Positions 27,570 through 36,121 of a stretch of 63,564 bases of DNA are shown here, in pieces. Source of the stretch: Paracoccaceae bacterium (GTDB lineage Bacteria > Pseudomonadota > Alphaproteobacteria > Rhodobacterales > Rhodobacteraceae). Location of the stretch: contig JAQWQJ010000118.1 of the NCBI GenBank assembly GCA_029244725.1, positions 1 to 63,564 of the forward strand, read 5' to 3'. Each line of letters starts with the position of its first letter. Position 1 is the stretch's first letter. The notes under the pieces were generated by a model. That model saw only the letters and a program-made list of their open reading frames with translations, was not told the origin of the DNA and made no database searches. Both the position numbers and the translations under genes were made by a program.

Positions 27570-28451
27570 CTATCCCTTTAGCGCTTGGATGATTGTCTGA
27601 ACGGCGTGGTTACCCTCAAGCCTTTTTGAATGCGCAATAAGGTAGTCGTGTTTCATTGGAATTGCCGGCATCTGCAATTTCACCAGTAGCTTGGATTGCA
27701 AACTCTCTCGCACCATTCGCTCAGGGATCAACGCAACTCCGAACCCTTGTTCGGCAAATTTGCGGGCGGCGCTGCTGGCCTGCACCCTCAATCCAGCGTT
27801 GCGGTCTATGATCCGGTCTGCTGCAAATGCGGCGCTCCAGTTTGGAGAGGTTGCAAAATCACGTCCCCAATCGGTGTGGATAAGATGATTATCACGGATC
27901 AGGTCAAGTCGATCTCCGTGCTCTGTTATGAACGCCAAAGACGCAACTGCGATCAGATGATCTGAAAACAGCGGCGTTATCTTTTGATCGCTGTAAAGAT
28001 CGTGACCATAGAAGATACGCAGGTCAATTTTGTCACGCGCGAAATCCACCGGATCGTTTTCCACCTTAATCTCTAGCGAAGTTGAAAGACTAGTGGCGCG
28101 AATTACCGCCAATTTGGGTGCAAGCCACGTTTCGACAACAGATTCCGGCGCGCTTAGTACAAGACGCTTTTTCTGATCCACTCGCCGCATTTTATCGGAA
28201 AGCTCACTCAACCGCTCCATGGACTGTCCAAGCTGCGGATAGGCACTTTGACCCGCTTCAGTCAGTGAAATGCGGTTCCCTTGCCTGATGAACAGCGTCT
28301 TGCCCCAAAACTCCTCAAGCAATTTAACTTGCTGGCTGATGGCCGCAGAGCTGACGCCCATCTCTCGGGCCGCATTCGAAAAAGAACCCGTTCGGGCAGC
28401 AACCTCAAAAGCGCGAAGCGCGTTTAGTGGTAGGTGGGAGGTCATAGCCAT
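27570..28451 (-). CDS. LysR-family transcriptional regulator (GcvA-like)
   Basis: The 293-aa protein has the N-terminal LysR helix-turn-helix (LRAFEVAARTGSFSNAAREM, then VSSAAISQQVKLLEEFWGK). A periplasmic-binding-like effector domain follows. The ALRAFEVAARTGSFS beginning is typical of the GcvA subgroup. It is divergent from the 2OG oxygenase/dddP-like pair, with a 96-bp gap holding an inverted repeat of the LysR type. Control of that pair is the natural reading. Confidence 0.92.
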   Translation of the reverse strand: MAMTSHLPLNALRAFEVAARTGSFSNAAREMGVSSAAISQQVKLLEEFWGKTLFIRQGNRISLTEAGQSAYPQLGQSMERLSELSDKMRRVDQKKRLVLSAPESVVETWLAPKLAVIRATSLSTSLEIKVENDPVDFARDKIDLRIFYGHDLYSDQKITPLFSDHLIAVASLAFITEHGDRLDLIRDNHLIHTDWGRDFATSPNWSAAFAADRIIDRNAGLRVQASSAARKFAEQGFGVALIPERMVRESLQSKLLVKLQMPAIPMKHDYLIAHSKRLEGNHAVQTIIQALKG

Positions 28452-28464
28452 TCTTCCATAAGAA

Positions 28465-28488
28465 ATTCTATCGGATCATAATTAGAAT
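28465..28488. promoter_or_regulatory. LysR-type box (T-N11-A with symmetric arms)
   Basis: ATTCTA (28465-28470) and TAGAAT (28483-28488) are perfect inverted arms with a 12-bp centre, lying between the LysR gene and the oxygenase gene. The A+T-rich stretch that follows (AGAATCTATATATTC) could hold the -10 region for the plus-strand operon. Confidence 0.5.
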
Positions 28489-28547
28489 CTATATATTCGC
28501 AAATGCCTCAATCCGCTAGCTTCGGGCAACTGAACAAGGACCATATC

Positions 28548-29333
28548 ATGCGTAGCCTAATAGATCTTGATCGCTATCCCCTGGATCAACCTGACAGCCC
28601 AGAGTGGCTGAGGTTAGTTGAGGATTGCAAAGCCAGACTTGACGCGGACGGTCTGTTCAATCTTCCCGGGTTTATTCGAGAAACTGCAATTCCTGATGTC
28701 GTTGGTACGTTGACGCCAATTCTGGCCGAGAACGCTTTTGTTCATGCACGCCGGCATAACATTTACTTCGAGAAATCAATTGAGGGTCTACCGGAAACAC
28801 ATCCTGCGTTGAAAGAGTTCGAGACCTCCAACAAAACAATTTGTGCAGACCAGATGGGTCAAGCGGCTGTGATCCAGCTTTATGAGTGGCCGCCATTTGC
28901 AAGATTTCTTGCTGCTGTCATGGAGAAGAATGAATTGTTTACGATGGCCGACCCGCTAGCACGTGTGAATGTGATGGGGTATTCTGAGGGCCAAGCGCTC
29001 AACTGGCATTTTGACCGGTCCGAATTCACCACAACTTTGTTGCTTCAGGCGCCCGAAATCGGTGGCGATTTTGAGTATGACAAAGACCTACGCAACGAGA
29101 ACGACCCCAACTATGCAGGCGTCTCGGATTTGCTTGAGGGTCGCAGATCACCGACGCTGATGTGCCTGACGCCCGGAACACTGAACATATTTAGAGGCAA
29201 AAACACGGCACATCGAGTGACCCCGATAAAAGGCAAAACTGACCGTATTATCGCTGTCTTTTCCTATTTTGACCGACCCGAAGTCATGTTTAGCGAACGA
29301 GAACGGATCGGCTTTTATGGGCGCGCCTCATGA
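28548..29333 (+). CDS. 2-oxoglutarate/Fe(II)-type oxygenase (HalD-like)
   Basis: ATG 28548 follows AAGGA; the ORF opens at 28503. In the 261-aa protein the iron ligands appear as His and Asp in NWHFDRSEF (near residue 148) and His in TAHRVTPIKGKTDR near residue 225, followed by an Arg for 2-oxoglutarate binding. I recall HxD-type small-molecule dioxygenases and halogenase-fold relatives with this layout; an Asp in the HxD position argues for hydroxylation. The stop overlaps the dddP-like start as ATGA, so the two act together. The substrate is unknown. Confidence 0.72.
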   Translation: MRSLIDLDRYPLDQPDSPEWLRLVEDCKARLDADGLFNLPGFIRETAIPDVVGTLTPILAENAFVHARRHNIYFEKSIEGLPETHPALKEFETSNKTICADQMGQAAVIQLYEWPPFARFLAAVMEKNELFTMADPLARVNVMGYSEGQALNWHFDRSEFTTTLLLQAPEIGGDFEYDKDLRNENDPNYAGVSDLLEGRRSPTLMCLTPGTLNIFRGKNTAHRVTPIKGKTDRIIAVFSYFDRPEVMFSERERIGFYGRAS

Positions 29334-30580
29334 CTAACCGAGCGTTGTTCAAAGATGATCGCAAACTAACGTATCTGAATGCCGAAGGCGCGGACAAGCC
29401 GCTGAAAAGTCCTGTTCCTGTCGACGTCATTGATCGTGCTCGCCACTATCGCCTTGGGCGGTTGCGGGCGCAGCTTGACCAATCAGATTGCGCGGCGCTG
29501 TTGCTCTATGATCCTTGCAACATTCGATATGCCTTTGACTGTTCGAACATGCAGGTTTGGACGCTACACAACCCTATGCGCTACGCACTTATTTTGGCTG
29601 GTGGTCCTGCAATCATGTTCGAATTCAAAGGCTGCCTTCATCAAAGCGAAGGATTGCCAGGCATTGACGAGCTGCGAATGGCAAAAACATGGATGTTCAT
29701 GGCTTCCGGCGACAAGGTCGATGCCGCGACATCAGTTTGGGCAGATGAAATTGCTGATCTTGTCACTTTGCATGGCGGCGGCAACACGCGTATCGCATGT
29801 GACAGTCTAAGCGGCAGCGGAGTGCACGCGCTTGAGGCTCGGGGTCTGACCTACGTAGAGGGAACTCAGTTCACTGAGATAGCGAGGTCCATAAAATCTG
29901 CCGATGAAATCGAGATGATGCGCTGGACAATCCGCGTATGCGAAGCGGGCATGGCGCGTATCTACGATCATTCAGTACCCGGCGTCACCGAGCGAGAGCT
30001 CTGGGCCCATCTTCACTTTGAAAATGCACGCTCGGGTGGCGATTGGCTTGAGACGAAACTGTTGACCTGCGGTTCGCACACCAATCCTTGGTATCAAGAG
30101 TGCTCTGATCGGGTTTGTCGGGAGGGTGAGATGATCTCATTCGATACGGACATGATCGGACCCTATGGATACTGCGCAGATCTTTCGCGATCGTGGACCT
30201 GTGGGTTCACAGCATTTAGCGGTACGCAACAACGGATATATGACACGGCGCTTTCGCAGATCCACCACAATCTTGAATTGGTCAAACCAGAGGTCAGCTT
30301 TGAAGAATTCAACGCCAAAAGTTGGCGCATCCCCGATGCACACATACCTTATCGTTACTCTCTTGCGGCGCATGGGGTTGGGATGGCCGACGAATGGCCC
30401 GTAGTATCGCTGCACGTAGACTGGGGGCCAAGTGCCATGTCAGGCCGTTTTGAACCGGGTATGGTCGTCTGCATCGAAAGCTTAATCGCCGAAGAGGGCT
30501 CGGAGAGCGTCAAATTGGAAACGCAAGTCTTGGTAACTGACACCGGATACGAGCGGTTGGATACTTTCCCATTGAATTAA
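29330..30580 (+). CDS. dddP: DddP-like M24-family enzyme, probable DMSP lyase
   Basis: The 416-aa protein has the pita-bread fold of M24 peptidases. Metal ligands are Asp272, Asp274, Asp284, His348, Glu383 and Glu397. Tyr343 and Asp354 (YSLAAHGVGMADEWP) match the Tyr366/Asp377 catalytic pair of Roseovarius DddP, with identical spacing from the D-D-D ligands to His and Asp. IRYAFDCSNMQVWTLHNP and NPWYQEC are also DddP-like. DddP splits dimethylsulfoniopropionate to dimethyl sulfide and acrylate. Overall similarity looks moderate, and coupling to an oxygenase is unusual, so another onium substrate is possible. Confidence 0.68.
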   Translation: MTNRALFKDDRKLTYLNAEGADKPLKSPVPVDVIDRARHYRLGRLRAQLDQSDCAALLLYDPCNIRYAFDCSNMQVWTLHNPMRYALILAGGPAIMFEFKGCLHQSEGLPGIDELRMAKTWMFMASGDKVDAATSVWADEIADLVTLHGGGNTRIACDSLSGSGVHALEARGLTYVEGTQFTEIARSIKSADEIEMMRWTIRVCEAGMARIYDHSVPGVTERELWAHLHFENARSGGDWLETKLLTCGSHTNPWYQECSDRVCREGEMISFDTDMIGPYGYCADLSRSWTCGFTAFSGTQQRIYDTALSQIHHNLELVKPEVSFEEFNAKSWRIPDAHIPYRYSLAAHGVGMADEWPVVSLHVDWGPSAMSGRFEPGMVVCIESLIAEEGSESVKLETQVLVTDTGYERLDTFPLN

Positions 30581-30742
30581 GAATCCTTGGGGTTGGTGGA
30601 TAAGTCGGCAGATGGCTGGTTAATAAACCCGCGGCGGATCGCAAAAAAATCCACCGACATTCGGTATTCGAGGGATCAGATACTTGGCACCTCACTTCGG
30701 TGACGAGCGTAAAAAGAAACAATGGGCTTCAGCCACTTCCAC
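30581..30742. other. convergent intergenic region, nothing recognised
   Basis: About 160 bp lie between the dddP-like stop and the SDR stop. A weak hairpin (CACCTCACTTCGGTGACG near 30690) precedes AAAAAG and might end the plus-strand transcript. No ORF is convincing. Confidence 0.35.
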
Positions 30743-31477
30743 CTAGGGCAAACTAAGCTTCACGGTTCGACCACCGTCAATCGTCCACACCTGACCCGTT
30801 ACAAATGCCGCCTCGTCCGAGGCTAGCCAGCAGATCAGCGAAGCAACCTCGTCAGGTGATCCTGTGCGCCCAACTGGGTGGATGCCGCCGATCTTGTCTT
30901 GGAAGGCATCTGGATCGTCCAGCGACTGAATGAAGTCGAGGTTTAAGGGCGTATCGATCCAGCCCGGCGCGACGGCGTTGCAGCGCACCCCGTCTGGACC
31001 GTGGTCCACCGCCACTGCACGCGTTAACCCATGCAAACCAGCTTTGGCCGCGCAATAGGCGGGATGGCGGGGATTTGACCCGAGACCTTCGATCGAGCCT
31101 GTGTTCACAATAGCGCCCTTGGTTTCACGTAGATATGGCATCGCGGCTTTGGTAAGCAGGAACGGCACGGTCAGGTTCAGATGCAGAGACGCCTGCCAAT
31201 CGTCGACCGAGCTTTCTTCGACCGTTCCTTCGCGCATTAACCCTGCGTTATTGATCAACACATCCAACCGACCAGCCTGATGGACTACATTTGGAATTAC
31301 GCTTTGACAGGCCGCCCCATCCATCAAGTCAGCCGAAATGTGCATTGTTCCGTCCAAGGGTCGTCTCTGCGCCGTGAAAACTTGTGCGCCATCAGCAATC
31401 AACCTCTGCGCAACTGCTTCGCCAATCCCCGAAGACGCGCCAGTGACCAGCGCCACTTTTCCATCAAATCGTTTCAT
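30743..31477 (-). CDS. short-chain dehydrogenase/reductase (second of tandem pair)
   Basis: ATG 31477 overlaps the upstream TGA as ATGA; the ORF opens at 31519. The 244-aa protein has the cofactor motif TGASSGIG (residues 11-18), NNAG, catalytic Ser in NTGSIEG, and Tyr/Lys in YCAAKAG. RDRP-type cofactor discrimination is not evident. It is the last gene of the mttB-like operon. An oxidation of a hydroxyl on the demethylated substrate is inferred. Confidence 0.9.
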   Translation of the reverse strand: MKRFDGKVALVTGASSGIGEAVAQRLIADGAQVFTAQRRPLDGTMHISADLMDGAACQSVIPNVVHQAGRLDVLINNAGLMREGTVEESSVDDWQASLHLNLTVPFLLTKAAMPYLRETKGAIVNTGSIEGLGSNPRHPAYCAAKAGLHGLTRAVAVDHGPDGVRCNAVAPGWIDTPLNLDFIQSLDDPDAFQDKIGGIHPVGRTGSPDEVASLICWLASDEAAFVTGQVWTIDGGRTVKLSLP

Positions 31478-32187
31478 CCGACCGGCTTGCCCCCGTTCAC
31501 CTCTAACAACGCCCCGCACATATAGCGCGCATCGTCCGACGCCAAAAACGCGACCACGTCGGCAATATCCTCGGGTTCGGCAATCCGGCCCAAGGGAACC
31601 GAAGCATTTAGCTCATCAACCGCCTTGTCCGCATCCAAGCCGCGTATCTCAAATCCCGAGCGGATCATCGGTGTGTTCACTTCGTTCGGGCAAACCGCAT
31701 TTACCCGAATGCCCTGATGCGCATGATCCCGCCCGAGGCATTGGGTCAGGGACGCAATTGCGGCCTTTGACATGATATAAACTGGATGGTCCGGTCCGGG
31801 ATGGACACCCCAACAGCTTGAGGTGTTTACAATAGCGCCGCCTCCGTGTTTTGCCATGATTGGGATCGCCGCGCGACACAGACGAAATGGCGCCTCAACA
31901 TTAATCCCCAGAGTGCGTTGCAGGTCGTCATCGGTTGCGTCAGTGATCTTGCCACGCGTGATTATCCCAGCATTGTTAATCAAGATATCGAGACCACCCA
32001 TCTGCTCAACCGCCTGTGCCGGCAAACCATCGCAAAAGCCGGTATCCAGCAAGTCGCCATTGATGTCAGCACCATCCCTATCCGTCGTCAGGACAGTTGC
32101 GCCCTCTGCACGGAGACGAGCAACAATCGCCTGCCCGATGCCACCGTTTGCGCCGGTGACAAGCGCCATTTTTCCATCAAAGCGCAT
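31474..32187 (-). CDS. short-chain dehydrogenase/reductase (first of tandem pair)
   Basis: ATG 32187 begins the family N-terminus (RFDGKMALVTGANGGIGQ) and lies 2 bp after the racemase stop; the ORF opens at 32220. The 237-aa protein has TGANGGIG, NNAG, the Ser region NTSSCWG and YIMSK. It is similar in layout to its downstream neighbour, so a tandem duplication followed by divergence is likely. It is part of the five-gene unit from the mttB-like gene. Confidence 0.9.
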   Translation of the reverse strand: MRFDGKMALVTGANGGIGQAIVARLRAEGATVLTTDRDGADINGDLLDTGFCDGLPAQAVEQMGGLDILINNAGIITRGKITDATDDDLQRTLGINVEAPFRLCRAAIPIMAKHGGGAIVNTSSCWGVHPGPDHPVYIMSKAAIASLTQCLGRDHAHQGIRVNAVCPNEVNTPMIRSGFEIRGLDADKAVDELNASVPLGRIAEPEDIADVVAFLASDDARYMCGALLEVNGGKPVG

Positions 32188-32188
32188 T

Positions 32189-33292
32189 CTATGCCTCCAT
32201 CCGAATAACAGGCTCGCCAAAAAGGTTGGCGTCAGGGCAAATCCCCAAACCCGGCCTGTCTGGCAGTGTTATCTGACCATTTTCTACGACGATTCCATCG
32301 TTCTGATCATAGCTACCCGACAAATACGGACGACAAATCCACGTGCCTCGGAAAAGTTTCGGAGGCACTGTGGAACCAACATGCGCACAAGCCGCGGCAA
32401 TGATATCGCCGCCCCAACTGTCATCGACAGATAGTTTCACGCCCTTGGCCACCGCCATATCCCGCACGCCAAGCATCGGGGTAATCCCGCCGACGCGCGT
32501 AAGCTTCATGCCAAAACCGTCGCAATAGCCCTGCCCCAGCGCCTCGAGAACCACTGATGGCGATGTTGTGCTTTCGTCCCAGTAAAGCGGATGATGCAGC
32601 CGCCCTTTGAGCGAACGCATTTCCTCGGCCGTGCTGCAGGGTTGTTCGATTGCGATCGGAACATCGGCCAAATTACGCGATAGATGAAGCGTCTCTTCGA
32701 CCAACAATGCGCGGTTCGCATCTGCGGCAATCGAAACACTTCGTGGAACACTTTCCCACACCCGACGAACGGTTTCGCAATCCTGCTCAAGATCGCTGCT
32801 ACCGATCTTTAACTGCAAGGCTTGATACCCGTCAGCCACACGGTCCAACGCTATGCGCACTGCCTCATCTGGTGCCAATGGTGCGATTGCATAATAGCTT
32901 TGCACCGGGTCTGACAAGGCCCCTCCCAGAAGCTGATTAAGTGGCATTCCCGCTGATTTTCCAAGAATGTCCCACGCGGCGATATCCAAAGCCGCTTTCG
33001 CGTAGCGGTGACCTTCAAGCGCGCTGTCCATGCGAACGCTAAGTTGCCGAGGCAAAACGCTGCCACCAACAATTGCGCCGGCCATCTCATTGATCGCGGC
33101 GATTGCACCACCCGCATGGGCCGGTTGATATGTCGTTCCAAGCGGGCAAGTTTCCCCCCAACCTTCCAACCCGGCGTCGGTACGCAAACGTACAATCACG
33201 GTCGGGATATGGGTTAGCGTCGTCCCCGCATAGGAATAGGACTCGCGAAGCTCAAGCTCATGTTGCCAGACGGTCAGATTGGTGATTTTCAA
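32189..33292 (-). CDS. enolase-superfamily racemase/epimerase, HpbD-like (hydroxyproline-betaine epimerase type)
   Basis: I choose the TTG at 33292 (MKITNLTVWQ), six bases after AGGAGG; a TTG at 33307 is upstream. In the 367-aa protein the two-lysine racemase arrangement is clear: Lys162 (LQLKIG) and Lys263 (GMKLTRVGG). Metal ligands are Asp191, Glu216 and Asp239. These spacings are within one residue of what I recall for HpbD, the 4R-hydroxyproline betaine 2-epimerase of Pelagibaca. Being in an operon with an MttB-family protein fits a betaine substrate. A cis-3-hydroxyproline dehydratase relative is the alternative. Confidence 0.75.
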   Translation of the reverse strand: MKITNLTVWQHELELRESYSYAGTTLTHIPTVIVRLRTDAGLEGWGETCPLGTTYQPAHAGGAIAAINEMAGAIVGGSVLPRQLSVRMDSALEGHRYAKAALDIAAWDILGKSAGMPLNQLLGGALSDPVQSYYAIAPLAPDEAVRIALDRVADGYQALQLKIGSSDLEQDCETVRRVWESVPRSVSIAADANRALLVEETLHLSRNLADVPIAIEQPCSTAEEMRSLKGRLHHPLYWDESTTSPSVVLEALGQGYCDGFGMKLTRVGGITPMLGVRDMAVAKGVKLSVDDSWGGDIIAAACAHVGSTVPPKLFRGTWICRPYLSGSYDQNDGIVVENGQITLPDRPGLGICPDANLFGEPVIRMEA

Positions 33293-33331
33293 ATGCGCCT
33301 CCTGCAACGGGAACGCGGTTTTTGATCCGCG

Positions 33332-34312
33332 CTAAACATAGAGGATGGCCAGAATAGTAAGTACGCCATAAATTGTTATGACCAACCAATACAACAACGG
33401 GTCGTCTTTGCTTGTTATCGCCTCGAAAAGGTATGTTGTGCGTTCTTTTAGGCCCACCCAAGTCCAAATTCCGAGGAATATCACCCACGGCCACGTGGAT
33501 TCCGTCAGGGCTGAGGCAATTACCAACAACAGGCCAAGCCAAGCCTTCCATTTGAATGGCCTCGCAGGACTGACAACGGTGTTTTTTGCTGCGTCACTTG
33601 TTGTTTCCAACATCCAAAAAGTTCCTCCGTCGGGATCTTTGGCGACAATTGCCCTACCTTCCAAGATTTCGGTTTCGCCAACAACTTCACCACCTGACGC
33701 GGTAACTTTAAGCTGCGCTTCGTCAAGATTTTGGGCACCAAAATAGACGGCCCAATATTGTTCTTTCCCGCGAATAGCTGGGTCTGGAATTTCGTATAGA
33801 TGAGCAATGCGCCGCCCATTCGCTTGGATTTCTTGCGCACCATCTGCCATTGGTTTGAAGCGCCATCCAAACAACGTTTCGTAGAAACCGATTACCGCCG
33901 ATGCATCCGAAACAAATAGGCCATGGCCCAACTTCGCCCCCTCTCCGCTTGCAGAACTATTGAGCGACGAGCCCTCGTATATGGTGAAACCAGCCCCCAG
34001 CGGATCGCGTATCAAGGCTATCTGGCCGCCACCTTCAAATGGGATTGGGCCCAATTCAACTTTTGCACCGTTCGCACGTGCAACCTCAACGGTCTTGCCC
34101 ACGTCATCTACCGAGATGTAGCTCATCCAAAAGGACGGCATATTGATGGCCTGAAACTTCTCAGGCATCTCATATAGCCCCGCTACGGGTCCCGACGCCG
34201 TTGAGGCCGAATAATCATCAAAACGCCAGCCAAAAAGGTCCGAGTAGAACTGACGCGTCACCGTGGGGCGAAAGCTGGACAAATCAGCCCAAACAAAGTT
34301 TCCATGAGGCAC
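33332..34312 (-). CDS. tandem VOC/glyoxalase-domain protein with C-terminal membrane segments
   Basis: The 326-aa protein has two glyoxalase-like VOC units, residues about 1-120 (FVWADL...FYSDLFGWRF...ALIRDPLGAGFTIYEG) and 125-245 (FYETLFGWRF...VAKDPDGGTFWMLE). Two to three hydrophobic segments follow (WLGLLLVIASALTES, WVIFLGIWTWVGL, LLYWLVITIYGVLTILAI). The tandem VOC half resembles soluble hydroxylase-like proteins with a GGTFWML closing strand. The fusion to a membrane tail is unusual. It is the second gene of the mttB-like operon, 13 bp after its stop. Function is unknown. Confidence 0.75.
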   Translation of the reverse strand: MPHGNFVWADLSSFRPTVTRQFYSDLFGWRFDDYSASTASGPVAGLYEMPEKFQAINMPSFWMSYISVDDVGKTVEVARANGAKVELGPIPFEGGGQIALIRDPLGAGFTIYEGSSLNSSASGEGAKLGHGLFVSDASAVIGFYETLFGWRFKPMADGAQEIQANGRRIAHLYEIPDPAIRGKEQYWAVYFGAQNLDEAQLKVTASGGEVVGETEILEGRAIVAKDPDGGTFWMLETTSDAAKNTVVSPARPFKWKAWLGLLLVIASALTESTWPWVIFLGIWTWVGLKERTTYLFEAITSKDDPLLYWLVITIYGVLTILAILYV

Positions 34313-34325
34313 AAAGACGATCCTT

Positions 34326-35882
34326 CTAGTATTCCTGATTCAGCGCATCCGCTGCCGGTATTTCGCGCTCGCGACGTGCAATATAGTCTAGCAGTTGTTC
34401 ATTCACAGCCTGATCTATTTTTGGCTCTTGGTATTCTTTTAACATTTTGTTTGCGACACCCAGCGCGCGCTCGGTAATCTCAACAGATCCCTCTGCTACC
34501 CATTGTTCAATTGAGTTGTTGTCGAACAATTGGGGCATAAAGAACGCTCGCTGAAAATTCTCTTGCGTGTGGTCGTGCCCAAGATAATGCCCACCAGGAC
34601 CGACATCGCGGACTGCTGATAATGCTTCATCAAAGTCGTCCCAGCGCGGTCCTTCGGCCATCCGGTAGGCCATCGCGCATTGTTCAGCATCAACGATGAA
34701 TTTTGCGACCGAGCAGTGCATACCCGCCTCGTTCCAACCGGCTGAATGCCAGATGTAATTCGCGCCTGCATGCATGACCGAAGACAGCGTCGTCGCACTT
34801 TCGTATCCGGCCTGTGCGTCAAAGGTCTTGGCACCACCTAGCGTGTTCGATGTCCGCCACGGGACACCATAGAACCGGGCCATTTGGCCGATCATAAAGT
34901 TCATCATACTAATTTCGGGTGTGCCAGCCATCGGCGCGCCGGACTTCATGCTTACGGTCGATAAAAAGTGGCCATAAATAGCGGGCGCACCTTTGCGAAT
35001 GACCTGAGAATAGGCCAGTGCCGACAATGCCTCGGCGTTCAATTGCGCTACCGAGGGCACCATCGAAGCCGGTGTATTTGCACCGCCCAAGACGAATGGG
35101 CTGCACAGCACCGGCTGATTTCGCTTACAAAACGCCCGCATCGCGCCCAACATCGTCTCGTCCCACACCAATGGAGAGTTGCCGTTAATGTTGCCGGTCA
35201 CCACGGGATGATCGTCGATAAAACCTTCGCCAAAAAGAATGTCACACATGTCCATGACGTCCTCGGCATTCTTAGGGCTTGTCGTCATTCCCATGAAAGT
35301 TTTGTCTGAGTATTTCATAGACGAATAGGTGATCTGCAAATGCCGCTGACTAATCGGATGATCGTAAGGCTCGACGATATGATGCGCCGAGGAATGCAAT
35401 GCTGGCGACATATGGGCCAGCTTGTGAAACATCGCGAGGTCTTCCAGCATCGGATTACGGCGTACGTCGTTTAGGTCACGAAGGAAGGGCGCACCAGTCA
35501 TCGGAATGAACATGGATCGGTTGCCACCAAGCGGAATGTTATTGGCCGGATTTCGCGCGTGATAGGTAAAGTCCGACGGGATGGTAGCGATTAGCTCGCG
35601 CACCATTTCACGGTCCAAATACACTGTGTCGCCAACAACTTTTGCCCCTGCCTGTCTCCAATCCTCAAGCGCAATGTCGTCTCGAAACACCACGCCTACG
35701 TCCTCAAGGATCGACATCGATGCATCATCCAACCGACGCACCTGTTCGTCATTCATCATGTTGCAATGGGGCAGCTTGCTCTCAAGACCAGGCAACATCG
35801 CGTGATTGGGTGCAGAGCGTTTGGCCTGACGGGCCGCGCGGCCTCCGGCCCGAACACGTTGCGGGGCTGTGGTGGTGGTCAT
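34326..35882 (-). CDS. MttB-superfamily (trimethylamine methyltransferase-like) protein, non-pyrrolysine
   Basis: The 518-aa protein shows MttB family features: ILEDVGVVFRDD near residue 58, GSPLVWDETMLGAM, QPVLCSPFVLGGANTPAS near residue 258, and GVPWRTSNTLGGAKTFDAQAGYES near residue 338. The reading frame is continuous without an amber codon, so it belongs to the non-pyrrolysine group, which demethylates glycine betaine, proline betaine or carnitine. Such enzymes pass a methyl group to a corrinoid protein, yet none is encoded nearby. It is the first gene of the operon ending with the SDR pair. The substrate is not known. Confidence 0.85.
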   Translation of the reverse strand: MTTTTAPQRVRAGGRAARQAKRSAPNHAMLPGLESKLPHCNMMNDEQVRRLDDASMSILEDVGVVFRDDIALEDWRQAGAKVVGDTVYLDREMVRELIATIPSDFTYHARNPANNIPLGGNRSMFIPMTGAPFLRDLNDVRRNPMLEDLAMFHKLAHMSPALHSSAHHIVEPYDHPISQRHLQITYSSMKYSDKTFMGMTTSPKNAEDVMDMCDILFGEGFIDDHPVVTGNINGNSPLVWDETMLGAMRAFCKRNQPVLCSPFVLGGANTPASMVPSVAQLNAEALSALAYSQVIRKGAPAIYGHFLSTVSMKSGAPMAGTPEISMMNFMIGQMARFYGVPWRTSNTLGGAKTFDAQAGYESATTLSSVMHAGANYIWHSAGWNEAGMHCSVAKFIVDAEQCAMAYRMAEGPRWDDFDEALSAVRDVGPGGHYLGHDHTQENFQRAFFMPQLFDNNSIEQWVAEGSVEITERALGVANKMLKEYQEPKIDQAVNEQLLDYIARREREIPAADALNQEY

Positions 35883-36031
35883 CGGTCACCTCAAACTCGT
35901 TTTACTAATCAGAGGTTGCGTCTTCGCTGCGATCCTTGTCACCCTAGCTGCGAAATAACTCGACATTTTCCGACCTTGTACCTTTTGACCGCACTCTTGT
36001 CGGTTTTAAGCTTGGTGGTTGATTTTTTTGA

Positions 36032-36047
36032 TGTCAGCATGCCGACA
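36032..36047. promoter_or_regulatory. near-perfect palindrome in the divergent gap, candidate operator
   Basis: TGTCAGCATGCCGACA is symmetric at 14 of 16 positions. It lies in the 239-bp gap between the mttB-like operon and the two-gene unknown operon, suggesting one regulator for both. The rest of the gap has no ORF. Confidence 0.45.
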
Positions 36048-36121
36048 CGGAATCGCGCACCGTTGATATCTAGGTCAGAGCATATTGTTCGCAGACCAGT
36101 AAGAAATTTTGGAGCAGTCTA

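Noticed and set aside
31338-32434. Plus-strand frames of 145 and 203 codons across the SDR pair
   Set aside because: Both lie antisense to two SDR genes with intact catalytic motifs.
34326-35882. Pyrrolysine (amber read-through) in the MttB-like gene
   Set aside because: The frame is continuous over the full family length, with no in-frame TAG.
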